A stretch of 64,000 bases of DNA. Source: Orrella marina (lineage in GTDB: Bacteria; Pseudomonadota; Gammaproteobacteria; Burkholderiales; Burkholderiaceae_B). The notes below the pieces were generated by a model. The model did not search any database. It saw nothing but the letters and a program-made list of their open reading frames with translations, and was not told the DNA's origin. Where the stretch lies: NCBI RefSeq assembly GCF_003058465.1, contig NZ_CP028901.1, positions 3,968,001 to 4,032,000 on the forward strand, read 5' to 3'. Shown here piece by piece: positions 25,981 to 36,069 of the stretch (position 1 is the first letter of the stretch; each line of letters opens with the position of its first letter). The translations under genes and the position numbers were made by a program.

Positions 25981-26792
25981 TTGCCTCCTAGCAGACGCTT
26001 GAACAGACTGGGCTTGACGTACTCCGTAAAGCGCAGGGGTTTTTCTTCGCCCAGATAGCGGGCCACAACATCCTGATAGGCTTCCGAGACGTCAGAGCCT
26101 TTCAGGTGAATAGACGGCATGCCCTGGTTGGAGGCCTGTAGTACGGCCTCTGATTCCGGAACGACACCGATCAGCTTGATGCGAAGAATGTCTTCAATGT
26201 CCTGTAGAGATAGCATCTCGCCACCCTCGACCCGTTTTGGGTTATAACGAGTCAGCAACAAAAATTCCTTAATAGGCTCCTCGCCCTTGACTGCGCGCCG
26301 GGACTTTGACGAAAGAATACCCAGCACTCGATCCGAGTCACGTACGGAGGATACTTCCGGATTGGTCACAACCAGTGCATCATCAGCAAAGTAGGCGGCC
26401 AGGAGTGCACCGGTTTCAATACCAGCCGGCGAGTCGCAAACGATGTAGTCGAAGCCCATTTCCTTGAGGTCATTCAGGACTTTCTCGACACCTTCTGTAG
26501 ACAAGGCATCTTTGTCCCGAGTCTGGGATGCTGGCAGGATGTACAGGTTCTCAAGGTGTTTGTCCTTGATCAGTGCCTGATTCAGAGTCGCTTCGCCCTG
26601 GATGACGTTCACAAAGTCGTAGACCACGCGCCGCTCACACCCCATGATCAGATCCAGATTACGCAGGCCGACATCAAAGTCGACGACCGCGGTCTTGAAT
26701 CCTCGCATGGCCAGGCCCGACGAAAAACTGGCGCTGGTCGTTGTCTTGCCAACGCCTCCTTTGCCTGAAGTCACCACCACAATTCGAGTCAT
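25977..26792 (-). CDS. minD: septum site-determining ATPase MinD
   Basis: 271 residues. The deviant Walker A '[15 protein letters not shown]' is at residues 9-23, with '[15 protein letters not shown]' near 38 and '[12 protein letters not shown]' near 115. The C-terminal amphipathic helix ('[12 protein letters not shown]') is the membrane-targeting sequence. MinD recruits MinC to the membrane and is released by MinE. It is the middle gene of minCDE, 107 bases after minC. Confidence 0.96.
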   Translation of the reverse strand: MTRIVVVTSGKGGVGKTTTSASFSSGLAMRGFKTAVVDFDVGLRNLDLIMGCERRVVYDFVNVIQGEATLNQALIKDKHLENLYILPASQTRDKDALSTEGVEKVLNDLKEMGFDYIVCDSPAGIETGALLAAYFADDALVVTNPEVSSVRDSDRVLGILSSKSRRAVKGEEPIKEFLLLTRYNPKRVEGGEMLSLQDIEDILRIKLIGVVPESEAVLQASNQGMPSIHLKGSDVSEAYQDVVARYLGEEKPLRFTEYVKPSLFKRLLGGK

Positions 26793-26899
26793 GACGTGCG
26801 TATCCTCACTTGAAAATCGGTTTTTACAAAACAGTTATGTGCAATGTCAGTGTGACATGATGACAGACATAGATCGTGTCTGCACAGAGGTGCTGCATT

Positions 26900-27682
26900 T
26901 TAGTCCCGAAGTGGCTCCATCCTGAGGGTTTGCTCCTGAAGGTAGACCATTGCAGGTTTGCGCCGAATCTCGGTACCAAGCGGGCCTTCGATGACGCGAT
27001 AAACGCCTGCCACAGCTACGAGCTCGGCATCCAGCGCAGTCGTGAAAATCCGTGCATGAATATCCCCCCGGGCGCCGGCCATGGCCTTGCCCCGCAGTGG
27101 ACCATAAATGTGAATATTGCCGTCAGCAATCACTTCTGCCCCCTGGCTGACCACACCCATGACGATCAGGTCGGTGTCGCGGGCGTACACCCGCTGTCCT
27201 GACCTTAGCGGCCCCTGAATCACCTGCGTCGGTACGGGCTGTAATGGTTCGGCGGATGTCGTGACCGCCTCGGGCCGGGCGGCGTTGGCTTTAGGTACTG
27301 GCGTTGCGACCTGGACGGGCTCGGCAACTGAGGAGGCAGGCTGTGGCGTTGTGGTGGTTCTCTGTGTGCTGGCTGATAGCTCGACTCGTGTCAGGCCGAA
27401 CTCCTGGGCCGCAGCTGCCACCGTCTCGCTGGCAACGATCCCGATCACGGGAAGCTTGTGCGAAGAGAAAGCCTCGAGCAAGGGCTCCCAATGAATGGGT
27501 TCGTCGAGGCCAGACGCATCGATCACCACCGATTCACCCATGAAGAAGCTTCCTGCTTCCTGCATGCGCTGGTTCAGCTCGGCTATCACCCTGGAAAGAT
27601 CGCTGTCACGAATGACCGCGCGAATGGCGTAAAGGGTTGCGCTTTTGAATTCAAGTGAAGGAGTTGAGTCAGTCATAGTCAT
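26900..27682 (-). CDS. minC: septum formation inhibitor MinC
   Basis: 260 residues. There is an N-terminal MinC_N domain (about 1-110, 'FFMGESVVIDASGL'), a long Pro/Ala/Thr-rich linker (about 115-155), and a C-terminal beta-helix domain with 'RSGQRVYARDTDLIVMG' and 'GAEVIADGNIHIYG', which dimerises and binds MinD. MinC blocks FtsZ polymerisation away from midcell. The start overlaps the glnS stop by four bases, so the min genes may be read from the glnS transcript as well as their own. Confidence 0.95.
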   Translation of the reverse strand: MTMTDSTPSLEFKSATLYAIRAVIRDSDLSRVIAELNQRMQEAGSFFMGESVVIDASGLDEPIHWEPLLEAFSSHKLPVIGIVASETVAAAAQEFGLTRVELSASTQRTTTTPQPASSVAEPVQVATPVPKANAARPEAVTTSAEPLQPVPTQVIQGPLRSGQRVYARDTDLIVMGVVSQGAEVIADGNIHIYGPLRGKAMAGARGDIHARIFTTALDAELVAVAGVYRVIEGPLGTEIRRKPAMVYLQEQTLRMEPLRD

Positions 27683-29445
27683 GCCGAACGGGTTGCCCAG
27701 GTGTCTCTGAGTGTCGTCACACGATTGATCACGGGGTTCTCCGGGGTGCTGTCGATGCTGTCATAGGCGAAGTATCCCAGTCGCTCAAATTGCCAGATAC
27801 CTGCCTTCAGGTCTGTTCCCGGCTCGAGCCATCCCTGGACGGTGCGAACCGAGTCAGGATTCAGATGTTCCAGAAAGTCTGCGTCGCCCGCATCCGGATA
27901 GGCTTCCCGGAAAAGACGGTCATATAGTTGAAGCTTCACTGGCGTGGCATGTCGAGCGCTGACCCAGGTCACAGTCCCTTTGACCTTGACGCTATCAGCG
28001 CCAGGTGTGCCACTGCGTGTGTCTGGCAGATACTCTGCGTGGACTTCGGTCACATTGCCTTGCTCATCCTTCACGCATCCGGTGCACTTGACCACATAGG
28101 CATACTTCAGACGTACCATGTTGCCGGGAAAGAGGCGGAAATACTTTTTAGGTGGAACTTCCTCGAAGTCCTCGCGCTCGATCCAGACCTCACGCGCGAA
28201 CGGGAACTCACGCTGTCCTGCTTCAGGTATATGCGGATGACGAGGCGCGGTGCAAAGTATCTCCTCGTGTTCGGGCCAGTTGGTGATGACCAGTTTGACC
28301 GGGTCCAGAATGGCCACTGCGCGGGGCGCGACAGGGTCCTGGCTGTCACGCAGGGCCTGATCCAGCAGACTGTAGTCAATCCGGGAGTTGGATTTCGAGA
28401 CCCCGGTCCTCTCACAAAAGAGTTTAAGTGCCTGTGGAGTGTATCCTCGCCTTCTCAGTCCAGCCAGTGTCGGCATCCGTGGATCGTCCCAGCCTGATAC
28501 GTGGCCTTCCTTGACCAGTTGCAGCAGCTTGCGCTTGCTGGTGACCACATAGCTTACATTCAGCCGGGCAAACTCGTACTGGCGGGGCAGGGGGCGACTC
28601 AGGCAGCCAATGTCTGCGAGCGTTTCGAGTGTCCAGTCATAGAAAGGACGCTGGTCTTCAAACTCCAGCGTGCAGATGCTATGGGTAATGCCTTCGAGCG
28701 CATCTTCGATTGGGTGTGCCCAGGCGTACATCGGGTAGATACACCATTTGTCGGCAGTGCGATGGTGTGGCGCATGCCGGATCCTGTAAATGACGGGATC
28801 GCGCATGTTCATGTTGGGAGACTGCATGTCGATTCGTGCGCGCAAGGCCAGACTGCCATTGGGGTGCTGCCCCGCCCGCATCTGGGTGAATCGCTCAAGT
28901 GATTCTGCTGCAGGCCGGTCCCGCCAGGGACTGTTCCTGCCTGGTGATGTCAGGGTGCCACGGCTCTCGCGCATCTGCTCTGGTGACTGTTCATCGACGT
29001 AGGCGTGTCCGGCTTCAATCAACTTGCAGGCGAATTCAAACATGACATCGAAGTAGTCGCTGGCAAAGAACAGGTGGGACTGTCCGTCAACATTCCAGTC
29101 GTAGCCCAGCCAGTGAACGGCGTCGATGATGGCATCGACGTAGGCCTGCTCCTCTTTCTCCGGGTTGGTGTCATCGAACCTCAGGTGACAGATGCCATCG
29201 TACTCTTTTGCGAGTCCGAAATTCAGCCAGATGCTTTTAGCGTGGCCGATATGTAAAAATCCGTTCGGTTCTGGCGGAAACCGCGTCCGAATCCTGGCGC
29301 CATCAGGTGGGGCTTCAAGTAGCGATTGCGCAGTTGCGGGCGGACGCTGCCAGCGTTTGCCTGCAAACTTGTTGTTTCGCAGGTCTGCATCGATGGCTTG
29401 ACGCAAAAAATTGGATGTGGAAGGTGCCACTTCAGGAACAGTCAT
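27679..29445 (-). CDS. glnS: glutaminyl-tRNA synthetase
   Basis: 588 residues, a class I synthetase. The HIGH motif is 'EPNGFLHIGHAKS' near residue 60. The KMSKS equivalent is 'VTSKRKL' near 305. There is an acceptor-binding 'IEDALEGITHSICTLEFEDQRPFYDW' region (positions about 247-272) and a C-terminal two-barrel anticodon-binding domain ending in 'INRVTTLRDTW'. It charges tRNA-Gln directly. It is slightly longer than E. coli GlnS (554). The coupled min genes follow. Divergent from the CydA-like gene across an 82-base gap. Confidence 0.96.
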   Translation of the reverse strand: MTVPEVAPSTSNFLRQAIDADLRNNKFAGKRWQRPPATAQSLLEAPPDGARIRTRFPPEPNGFLHIGHAKSIWLNFGLAKEYDGICHLRFDDTNPEKEEQAYVDAIIDAVHWLGYDWNVDGQSHLFFASDYFDVMFEFACKLIEAGHAYVDEQSPEQMRESRGTLTSPGRNSPWRDRPAAESLERFTQMRAGQHPNGSLALRARIDMQSPNMNMRDPVIYRIRHAPHHRTADKWCIYPMYAWAHPIEDALEGITHSICTLEFEDQRPFYDWTLETLADIGCLSRPLPRQYEFARLNVSYVVTSKRKLLQLVKEGHVSGWDDPRMPTLAGLRRRGYTPQALKLFCERTGVSKSNSRIDYSLLDQALRDSQDPVAPRAVAILDPVKLVITNWPEHEEILCTAPRHPHIPEAGQREFPFAREVWIEREDFEEVPPKKYFRLFPGNMVRLKYAYVVKCTGCVKDEQGNVTEVHAEYLPDTRSGTPGADSVKVKGTVTWVSARHATPVKLQLYDRLFREAYPDAGDADFLEHLNPDSVRTVQGWLEPGTDLKAGIWQFERLGYFAYDSIDSTPENPVINRVTTLRDTWATRSA

Positions 29446-29527
29446 GGAAGGTTTGCTTTCTCTTGTGTCAAGTGAACATGAAACATAAAGTCACATTTTG
29501 CCATGACACGTCTACACTTACGCCTAT

Positions 29528-30703
29528 ATGGAAAGTATGCGCCTATTCTTTGCCCAGACCCAGCTGGGTCTGCTGAGCGGATTTCTGCACGCGTTTGCAG
29601 TGCTGGCACTCGGCCTGATCTGGATGCTGTTCTTCTGGGACCTCTATGCAAGAGGGAAAGACTCTGATGCGTTCCGGTTCTGGTTGCGCGTGTTCGCCTT
29701 GACAGCCTACAGCGCACTGGCCCTGGGCCTGGTGACGCTGGTTCAGAGTGGGCTGGTCCTGCCGCTGGCGATCGAGCGCATGGGAAATGTACTGGGTCCG
29801 CTGCTGCTGGGCGTCGTTCTTGTGACCTTTGCCATCCGTTCCACTACATTTGGCGTGATGCTCTACAGCCGGCATCGTGTCACGCAGGGGGTGTTCAGAG
29901 TCAGTTTGTTCGTCACGGCCATCGGGCTGAGTGTCGTGGTGATGGGTATCTCGGTGCTGGAGAGCTGGATGCGGGCGCCTGCCGGTGCGGCATTGCTTGA
30001 TGGGCAGTTCCGGATTCTGGATTGGTTCGAGGTGATATCCAATCCGCAATTGCCTTTGCAGCTGGTCGTAGTCGGCCTGACGACAGTGCTGATGCTTTCC
30101 AGTGTGGTTGTTTCAAGCTGGGCCCTGCAAATGAACACGGCCGGCGAGGCTGGCAAGCCTGCTGGTGCGATCCGGCTGTCGGTCTGGATCGGGTTGCTGT
30201 GCACGCTGGCCGTGCTGCCGCTTTGGGAATATATTCTTTCCGGACCTTCAGGGGATTTGTCGAACGTGATCAGATTACTGGCAGGTGAAACCGATGTCGA
30301 GCCACACGAAAGCGCGTTTGTCCAGGTCGGCCGAGCCTTGCTGATCATCTGGCCGTTACACCTGCTGGCGCTTCTGGTTGCGCTGTCCCAGATGTACGCC
30401 GGGCGCCCGCAGCCACAGCCCACCGGACTTGGGCGAGTGACACTGCTTGGTGCGATCTCAGGCCCCCTGATGTGTCTGGGGCTCTGGCTGCTTCTGTATC
30501 TCGGCAAAGGGGCAGATATGGTGGTGGGACAGCTGTTGTTCGCCGATCTCGTCACCCCGGTTCAGACCCAGTATCTCTTTCTGGGGCTTCTGATGAGTAG
30601 TGTGCTGGTCGTGGTGGTCATGTACGGATGGATGCGTCTGACTTATCAGGCGCTGGCCTCAGGGGTGGTGACGGTGCACAGGCCAAAGGCGGTGCTCTCA
30701 TGA
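29528..30703 (+). CDS. divergent CydA-like membrane protein (cytochrome bd superfamily subunit I)
   Basis: 391 residues with about nine membrane helices. Similarity to CydA is seen in the first helix ('GFLHAFAVLALGL', His21), in 'IRSTTFG' near 103, and in 'SWMRAPAGA...FEVISNP' (156-183), and the next gene is a CydB homologue. It is about 130 residues shorter than CydA and lacks the quinol-binding Q-loop. Aligned by eye, Val191 replaces the b558-ligand His, and the two proton-channel Glu of the 'AIEG...LEST' region are Gly/Val and Arg104. It is therefore not a canonical quinol oxidase. It could be a quinol-independent or non-oxidase member, or an electron-carrier variant. The stop overlaps the CydB-like start by four bases. 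Confidence 0.75.
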   Translation: MESMRLFFAQTQLGLLSGFLHAFAVLALGLIWMLFFWDLYARGKDSDAFRFWLRVFALTAYSALALGLVTLVQSGLVLPLAIERMGNVLGPLLLGVVLVTFAIRSTTFGVMLYSRHRVTQGVFRVSLFVTAIGLSVVVMGISVLESWMRAPAGAALLDGQFRILDWFEVISNPQLPLQLVVVGLTTVLMLSSVVVSSWALQMNTAGEAGKPAGAIRLSVWIGLLCTLAVLPLWEYILSGPSGDLSNVIRLLAGETDVEPHESAFVQVGRALLIIWPLHLLALLVALSQMYAGRPQPQPTGLGRVTLLGAISGPLMCLGLWLLLYLGKGADMVVGQLLFADLVTPVQTQYLFLGLLMSSVLVVVVMYGWMRLTYQALASGVVTVHRPKAVLS

Positions 30704-31737
30704 TCGAGTCCTTATCTGCCTCGACCGGTCTGCTCGCCAGTGATCCGATGTTCTGGATGCCTCTGGCACTGTACGTACTGGTTCTGTTTCTTCTGGCTGG
30801 ACTGGTCGTGCTCGATGGGTTTGACATGGGGTGTGGGCTGCTGATGCCCTGGATCAAACCGGTCGCGCGCAGCCGTGTGCTCGATGCGCTGACTGCCTGG
30901 CGGGGTGCCAACGAATCCTGGGTGTTACTGCTGTTCGCGGTTTTCATGTCAGCGTTTCCTATAGGCTGGGAGCCGATGCTGTCCGAGATGTTCGTGCCGG
31001 TGATGTTGCTGGTGACGGGGTCGGCACTGCGAAGCCTGGCATTCGAATTTCGCGCACGTGCATCGATGGGTCAGCAGGAATTCTGGAACATGCTGTTTAG
31101 CTTTGGGGCACACTGCAGCGTCGCGGGGCTGGGCTTGTGGCTGGCGAAGTATGTGAACGGTCCGGATCAGGATATGAGTGACTGGGCGTTTGTTGTGTTG
31201 GTGGTGATCGCAGTGGCTGCAAACGCCATTGTGCTGGCAACGAGCTGGATGCTGACCTGGTCCAATGGTGTCATCAGACATTTTTCAGCGCGTGTCGGCG
31301 TTGCGACAGTCAGGTGGGTTGCCGCAGGCATGGTGGCGGTCTCGTTGGTGCTGGCCCTGACCAATCCGGCCATCTATTACCGCTGGACCCATGTTGAAAC
31401 CCTGCACATCGCATCTGTCGCCTGGGTGTTGATGTTGACCGGGTTTGTTGTGCTCGACCGGCAGTTAAGAGGCGTGGCGACCAGTCCCCAGGCGAAAATC
31501 TGGTGGAGTCCGCTGGTGATTGCAGCATGTCTGAATCTGCTCATGCTTGGTGGTCTGGCCTACAGTTATTTTCCGTTCCTGGTTCTCGACAACCTGACCG
31601 TCTGGGATGCTGCTGCCTCTAGAGAGTCTCTACGCTGGGTGATGGCCGGGGTTGTGGTTTGTGCACCGATCTTGCTCGTCTTCAACGTGCTGGGGTACTG
31701 GCGTCTTTTCCGGTTCAAGCCCGTGCGGTTCGATTGA
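30700..31737 (+). CDS. CydB-like membrane protein (cytochrome bd superfamily subunit II)
   Basis: A 345-residue protein with about eight to nine helices. 'VVLDGFDMGCGLLMPW' near residue 35 and 'WRGANESWVLLLFAVFMSAFP' (about 68-88) match CydB subunits, which pair with CydA and stabilise its hemes. ATG 30700 overlaps the CydA-like stop (ATGA), so a longer upstream start is rejected. Its stop overlaps the recQ start by one base (TGATG). No CydX-like or CydCD genes are visible nearby. Confidence 0.8.
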   Translation: MIESLSASTGLLASDPMFWMPLALYVLVLFLLAGLVVLDGFDMGCGLLMPWIKPVARSRVLDALTAWRGANESWVLLLFAVFMSAFPIGWEPMLSEMFVPVMLLVTGSALRSLAFEFRARASMGQQEFWNMLFSFGAHCSVAGLGLWLAKYVNGPDQDMSDWAFVVLVVIAVAANAIVLATSWMLTWSNGVIRHFSARVGVATVRWVAAGMVAVSLVLALTNPAIYYRWTHVETLHIASVAWVLMLTGFVVLDRQLRGVATSPQAKIWWSPLVIAACLNLLMLGGLAYSYFPFLVLDNLTVWDAAASRESLRWVMAGVVVCAPILLVFNVLGYWRLFRFKPVRFD

Positions 31738-33317
31738 TGACTGCGCCGGTCGTTGATCAGAATATTGAGGATCCCGCCAGCCGCGTTCTATCGCAGGTGT
31801 TCGGACACGTGTCTTTCAGAGGTCCGCAACAGACTGTCATTGAACACGTGATTGCGGGGTTTGACGCACTCGTGCTGATGCCGACAGGTGGTGGCAAGTC
31901 GCTTTGCTATCAGGTCCCGGCCCTGGTGCTCGACGGGGTGGCGGTTGTTGTCAGCCCGCTGATTGCACTTATGCACCAGCAAGTCGAACATTTGCTTCGA
32001 CTTGGGGTGCCAGCGGCGAGTCTGGATTCGTCCCAGTCAGGTCAGGACAATTTCCAGACAGAGCAGGCACTCCTGAGAGGAGATGTCAAGATTCTGTATG
32101 TGTCGCCAGAGCGGCTTTCCGGTCAGCGGCTGCCCGGCTTGCTGGATAGGGTACAGTTGTCACTGTTTGCCATTGATGAGGCGCACTGTGTGTCGCAATG
32201 GGGGCATGACTTCAGGCCAGAGTACATGACGCTGTCGATGCTGGGTCGGCGCTGGCCTGATGTGCCGCGTCTGGCACTCACGGCAAGTGCAACCGAGGCG
32301 ACAGCACAGGAGATCATCGCGCGTCTCGGTTTGCCTGAAGCAAGGGTATTCAGGACCAGCTTTGATCGTCCCAATCTGGATTACCGGATTGTCGCCAAGG
32401 ACGACGTGCGTCGTCAGCTGGTTCGCTTCATTCAGGAGATCAACCACACCGGGCACGATCCGGCCAGCGGGATTGTCTACTGCGCCTCGCGTGCCCGCAC
32501 CGAACAGATAGCAAGCTGGTTACGGGATTCAGGACTGACTGCCCTGGCCTACCATGCGGGGCTGGACAACGCAGACCGACAGACCCGCCAGCGCCAGTTC
32601 ATATCTCAGCCAGGATGTGTGATGGTGGCGACCATCGCGTTTGGAATGGGCATCGACAAGCCTGATGTACGGTTCGTGGCGCACGTCGATGTTCCGCGTT
32701 CGATGGAGGGGTATTTCCAGGAAACAGGGCGCGCAGGGCGTGACGGGCAGGCCGCAGTCGCCTGGATGTGCTGGGGGCTTGACGATGTGGCAAGGGCCAG
32801 TCGCCCGTCCGATCAGCAGCAAAGTCAGCAGCGGCTACTCGTCCAGCAGCAGGCTTATGAAGAGATGCTGGCGTTCTGTGCCAGCAGTACCTGCAGGCGC
32901 CAGACGCTACTGGCACACTTTGGCGAGGCTATTGCACCCTGTGGCCACTGTGACAACTGTCTCGCTGGATCGCCAGACATGGACGTCACGATCGCCGCCC
33001 AGAAGCTGCTTTCAGCTGTCTATCGGCTATGGCGTGAGCGCGGCCAGCGATTTGGTGCGAGTCATCTCATCGACATCCTGCGTGGGCGCAAGACGCGGCG
33101 GGTCGAGGAGTTCGATCATCGCACGCTTAGCGTCTTTGGTATCGGTTGCGACTGGAGTGTGCGACAGTGGCGACGCTTGCTGCTGCAACTGGTGGCCGAG
33201 CGGTTTCTGGTGATGGATGACGAAGGCTACCGCACGCTCGCCCTGACTGATGCCAGCGTGCCCGTGCTGAAATCTCAACGTAGAATTTTCATGCGTGCTG
33301 CAGATCTTGGCGGCTAG
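31737..33317 (+). CDS. recQ: RecQ-type ATP-dependent DNA helicase lacking HRDC
   Basis: 526 residues. RecQ motif 0 is 'FGHVSFRGPQQTVIEHV', Walker A is 'MPTGGGKSLCYQVPAL', motif II is 'FAIDEAHCVSQWGHDFRPEY', motif V is 'ATIAFGMGIDKPDVRFVAH', and motif VI is 'YFQETGRAGRDG'. The four zinc Cys lie in 'CASSTCRRQTLL...CGHCDNCL' (near 380-405), followed by a winged-helix RQC domain. The protein ends there, with no HRDC domain (E. coli RecQ has 609 residues). It unwinds DNA 3'-5' in recombination and fork repair. ATG 31737 overlaps the CydB-like stop, so translation is coupled to the membrane genes. Confidence 0.93.
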   Translation: MTAPVVDQNIEDPASRVLSQVFGHVSFRGPQQTVIEHVIAGFDALVLMPTGGGKSLCYQVPALVLDGVAVVVSPLIALMHQQVEHLLRLGVPAASLDSSQSGQDNFQTEQALLRGDVKILYVSPERLSGQRLPGLLDRVQLSLFAIDEAHCVSQWGHDFRPEYMTLSMLGRRWPDVPRLALTASATEATAQEIIARLGLPEARVFRTSFDRPNLDYRIVAKDDVRRQLVRFIQEINHTGHDPASGIVYCASRARTEQIASWLRDSGLTALAYHAGLDNADRQTRQRQFISQPGCVMVATIAFGMGIDKPDVRFVAHVDVPRSMEGYFQETGRAGRDGQAAVAWMCWGLDDVARASRPSDQQQSQQRLLVQQQAYEEMLAFCASSTCRRQTLLAHFGEAIAPCGHCDNCLAGSPDMDVTIAAQKLLSAVYRLWRERGQRFGASHLIDILRGRKTRRVEEFDHRTLSVFGIGCDWSVRQWRRLLLQLVAERFLVMDDEGYRTLALTDASVPVLKSQRRIFMRAADLGG

Positions 33318-33349
33318 CAGACCGATCAGGTCACTTGGTCAGAATGATT

Positions 33350-34849
33350 TCAGTTGTCATTTCGTTCAGCACGCATGCATCGCGCAATCATTACTGCGCT
33401 CAGCAGCAGGATCGCAGAACACAGTGCCATGATCACGACAAACCCCTGGTCAAACGCCCGATGGGCTGCAGACAGGACCGCGCCTCCCAGGGCGTCAGGC
33501 AGACTGGTGGAAACAGCTGTGGCGAGGTCTATGCTGTCGCGGGCGGACCGGATCAAGGTGTCGTCGAGTTCGGCATGATGCGGTATCGAGAGCGAGCTTG
33601 AGTAGACAGAATTGAGCAGGCTACCCAGTGTGGCAATGCCGAGCGCGGCGCCGAATTCGTACGACACTTCCTCGATCGAGGCGGCCATGCCAGCCTGACT
33701 AGCGGGTGCGTTCAATAGCATCGCACTGGATGCAGCGGTCATGGCCGCACCGATCCCGACACCGATCATGATAAACGTCGGAAGCTGCAGCCAGAGTGTG
33801 GACGTCATCACCAGCAAGTATCCCCAGAATCCGATCCCTGTCAATGCGAGAGAAAGCCAGAGCATTCTGTGCACGCCTATCCGTTGCAGGAAGTGACCGC
33901 TGAGAGGGCCGGCAAAGAAGGCTGCCAGTGGAATAGGCAGGATTGCCAACCCTGCGTACAAGGGGGAGAGTCCGGCAACCAGCTGGAATCGCTGGCTGAT
34001 CGCAAGCTCCAGCCCCATGAGAGTGGCGCAGGCCACCAGCGCTGTCATCGCGCCCGCGCTAAAGACCCGGTTGTGAAACAGCCTGAAATCGATTAGTACC
34101 ACTCCTGTGAGCGATTGCCGCAGCACAAACAGTCTGGCTGCCGTAGCGCTGGCGATAAGTGCAACCAGCGCCTGCCAGAGTGAACGGCTGGCTGTACTGA
34201 GTTCCTTGATGGCGAATGTGAGTCCGACCAGGGCAACCATGATCAGGATGGATGACAGCAGATCAAAAGGTCGGTCCGGATTGGACTGGCCCTTCGGGAT
34301 CCAGATAGCTGCAAACACGATGGCCAGGACGATTACAGGTACATTGAGCAGGAACACAGAACCCCACCAGAAATACTCGAGCATGAGCCCGCCTACGATG
34401 GGTCCCAGCGCGGCACCTCCAGACGCAATTGCTGCCCAGATCCCGATGGCCACTCCACGCTCGTGCGGGTCTTCGAATACATGCCGGATGATGGCCAGCG
34501 TAGCGGGCATCATCATGGCAGCACCCACAGCCAGCAGCACACGGGCGGCGATCAGAGCCTGTGGTGCGGGAGAGAAGGCGGCAATGAGCGAGGCCGTTCC
34601 GAACACCACCAGCCCGCTCATGAACATGCGCTTGTAACCGTATCGATCTGCCAGTGCGCCAGCGCCGGGCAGCAGCCCTGCAACGGTCAGTGCGTAGGCG
34701 TTGACGATCCAGAGTTTCTGCGTGGCTGATGCGCCCAGATCCTGCGTCAGATGTGGCAACGCAAGGTACAGCACCGTGACATCGACAACAATGAGAAACA
34801 GTGCACTCGAGATGATTGCGAGGATGAGCCAGCGGTGTCGGGACTGCAT
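33350..34849 (-). CDS. MFS drug:H+ antiporter, DHA2 (14-helix) type
   Basis: 499 residues from ATG 34849 ('[15 protein letters not shown]'). Motifs of the EmrB/QacA group are present: '[14 protein letters not shown]' in helix 1, '[13 protein letters not shown]' in loop 2-3, and '[23 protein letters not shown]' (about 150-172) in helix 5. It should export amphiphilic compounds across the inner membrane. As assembled, the frame continues upstream into ruvB with no stop, giving an 888-residue ORF. The join coincides with a C7 run (34957-34963 on the plus strand as G7), and one extra base gives RuvB its own stop. I therefore treat this as a separate gene. Confidence 0.85.
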   Translation of the reverse strand: MQSRHRWLILAIISSALFLIVVDVTVLYLALPHLTQDLGASATQKLWIVNAYALTVAGLLPGAGALADRYGYKRMFMSGLVVFGTASLIAAFSPAPQALIAARVLLAVGAAMMMPATLAIIRHVFEDPHERGVAIGIWAAIASGGAALGPIVGGLMLEYFWWGSVFLLNVPVIVLAIVFAAIWIPKGQSNPDRPFDLLSSILIMVALVGLTFAIKELSTASRSLWQALVALIASATAARLFVLRQSLTGVVLIDFRLFHNRVFSAGAMTALVACATLMGLELAISQRFQLVAGLSPLYAGLAILPIPLAAFFAGPLSGHFLQRIGVHRMLWLSLALTGIGFWGYLLVMTSTLWLQLPTFIMIGVGIGAAMTAASSAMLLNAPASQAGMAASIEEVSYEFGAALGIATLGSLLNSVYSSSLSIPHHAELDDTLIRSARDSIDLATAVSTSLPDALGGAVLSAAHRAFDQGFVVIMALCSAILLLSAVMIARCMRAERNDN

Positions 34850-34925
34850 GGAGTTCTGTTGCCTGAAAAGCGAGCGGCTTACGGGTGCGTCTTGAGGGTG
34901 GGAGCGACGGTAGCCTTCAGAGGGG

Positions 34926-35986
34926 CTAGGACTCTTCGGCAGGGGATGCTCCCTTTGGGGGGGCAGTCCGAGGTGCAGCCAGGTTGTCCTGGTTGCAATG
35001 CGACCACGAGGAGTTCGTTGCAGGAATCCGTTCTGGATCAGATAGGGTTCAATGACGTCTTCAATCGTATCGCGCTCTTCGCCGATCGCGGCGGCCAGGC
35101 TTTCGACACCGACAGGGCCGCCGTCAAACTTGTAGATGATTGCTTCGAGCAACTTGCGATCCATGAGATCAAGCCCGAGCGGATCAACGTCAAGCATGCT
35201 GAGCGCCAGATTCGCAACATCTGCCGTGATGCGTCCATCGGCTCTCACTTGCGCATAATCGCGCACACGACGCAGCAATCGATTGGCAATGCGGGGGGTT
35301 CCACGTGAGCGTCGGGCGATCTCCATGGCGCCGTCTTCGCTGATCCCGGCCTTGAGCAGGCTGGCACTGCGTGTCACGATGCTTGCGAGTTCGTCATGGG
35401 TGTAGAAATCGAGACGAGACACAATCCCGAACCGGTCTCTGAGCGGGTTGGTCAGCATGCCCGCACGGGTGGTGGCGCCAACCAGCGTGAATGGTTGCAG
35501 GTCGAGCTTGACACTGCGAGCGGCTGGACCTTCGCCAATCAGAATGTCAATCTGAAAGTCCTCCAGCGCTGGATAAAGAATTTCCTCGACGACGGGAGAC
35601 AACCGGTGGATCTCGTCAATGAACAACACATCATTGCGTTCCAGATTGGTCAGCAGGGCGGCGAGGTCTCCCGGACGCTCCAGTACCGGGCCTGATGTCT
35701 GGCGCAGATTCACCCCCATCTCGTACGCCACAATGTGGGCCAGTGTCGTTTTGCCAAGTCCGGGGGGACCGAACAGCAAGACGTGGTCGAGTGATTCTGC
35801 GCGTGCTCGCGCAGCTTCGATGAAGATCTGCAACTGTTCACGCACGGCCTGTTGGCCGACATACTCTTGCAGTGCTTTGGGGCGAAGGGCTCGTTCGACA
35901 GACTCTTCATTGGAAGAGGTGGGTGCCGGACTCACAACCCGTGAGGCTTGTTGCTGACTTGATAGATTGTCTGACTGGATGGCCAT
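34926..35986 (-). CDS. ruvB: Holliday junction branch-migration ATPase RuvB (3' end frameshifted as assembled)
   Basis: From ATG 35986 the protein reads as full RuvB: '[19 protein letters not shown]', Walker A '[16 protein letters not shown]' (near residue 60), Walker B '[12 protein letters not shown]', sensor '[11 protein letters not shown]', an arginine-finger region '[11 protein letters not shown]', and a winged-helix end '[13 protein letters not shown]...HLGL'. RuvB hexamers drive branch migration with RuvA. Adding one base in the run at 34957-34963 yields '...[15 protein letters not shown]' and a stop at 34926, 353 residues, a normal size. Without it the frame runs into the MFS gene. An in-frame upstream start at 36016 adds ten unconserved residues. 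Unlike the usual arrangement, ruvA lies 4.8 kb away. Confidence 0.9.
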
Positions 35987-36069
35987 GGTTACCGCTACAC
36001 GTAGATTCGAATTCAATCGTACACTAAGCGAGTCAGTACACGATTCATTTGCGGGCCAGAGTTGCCATT

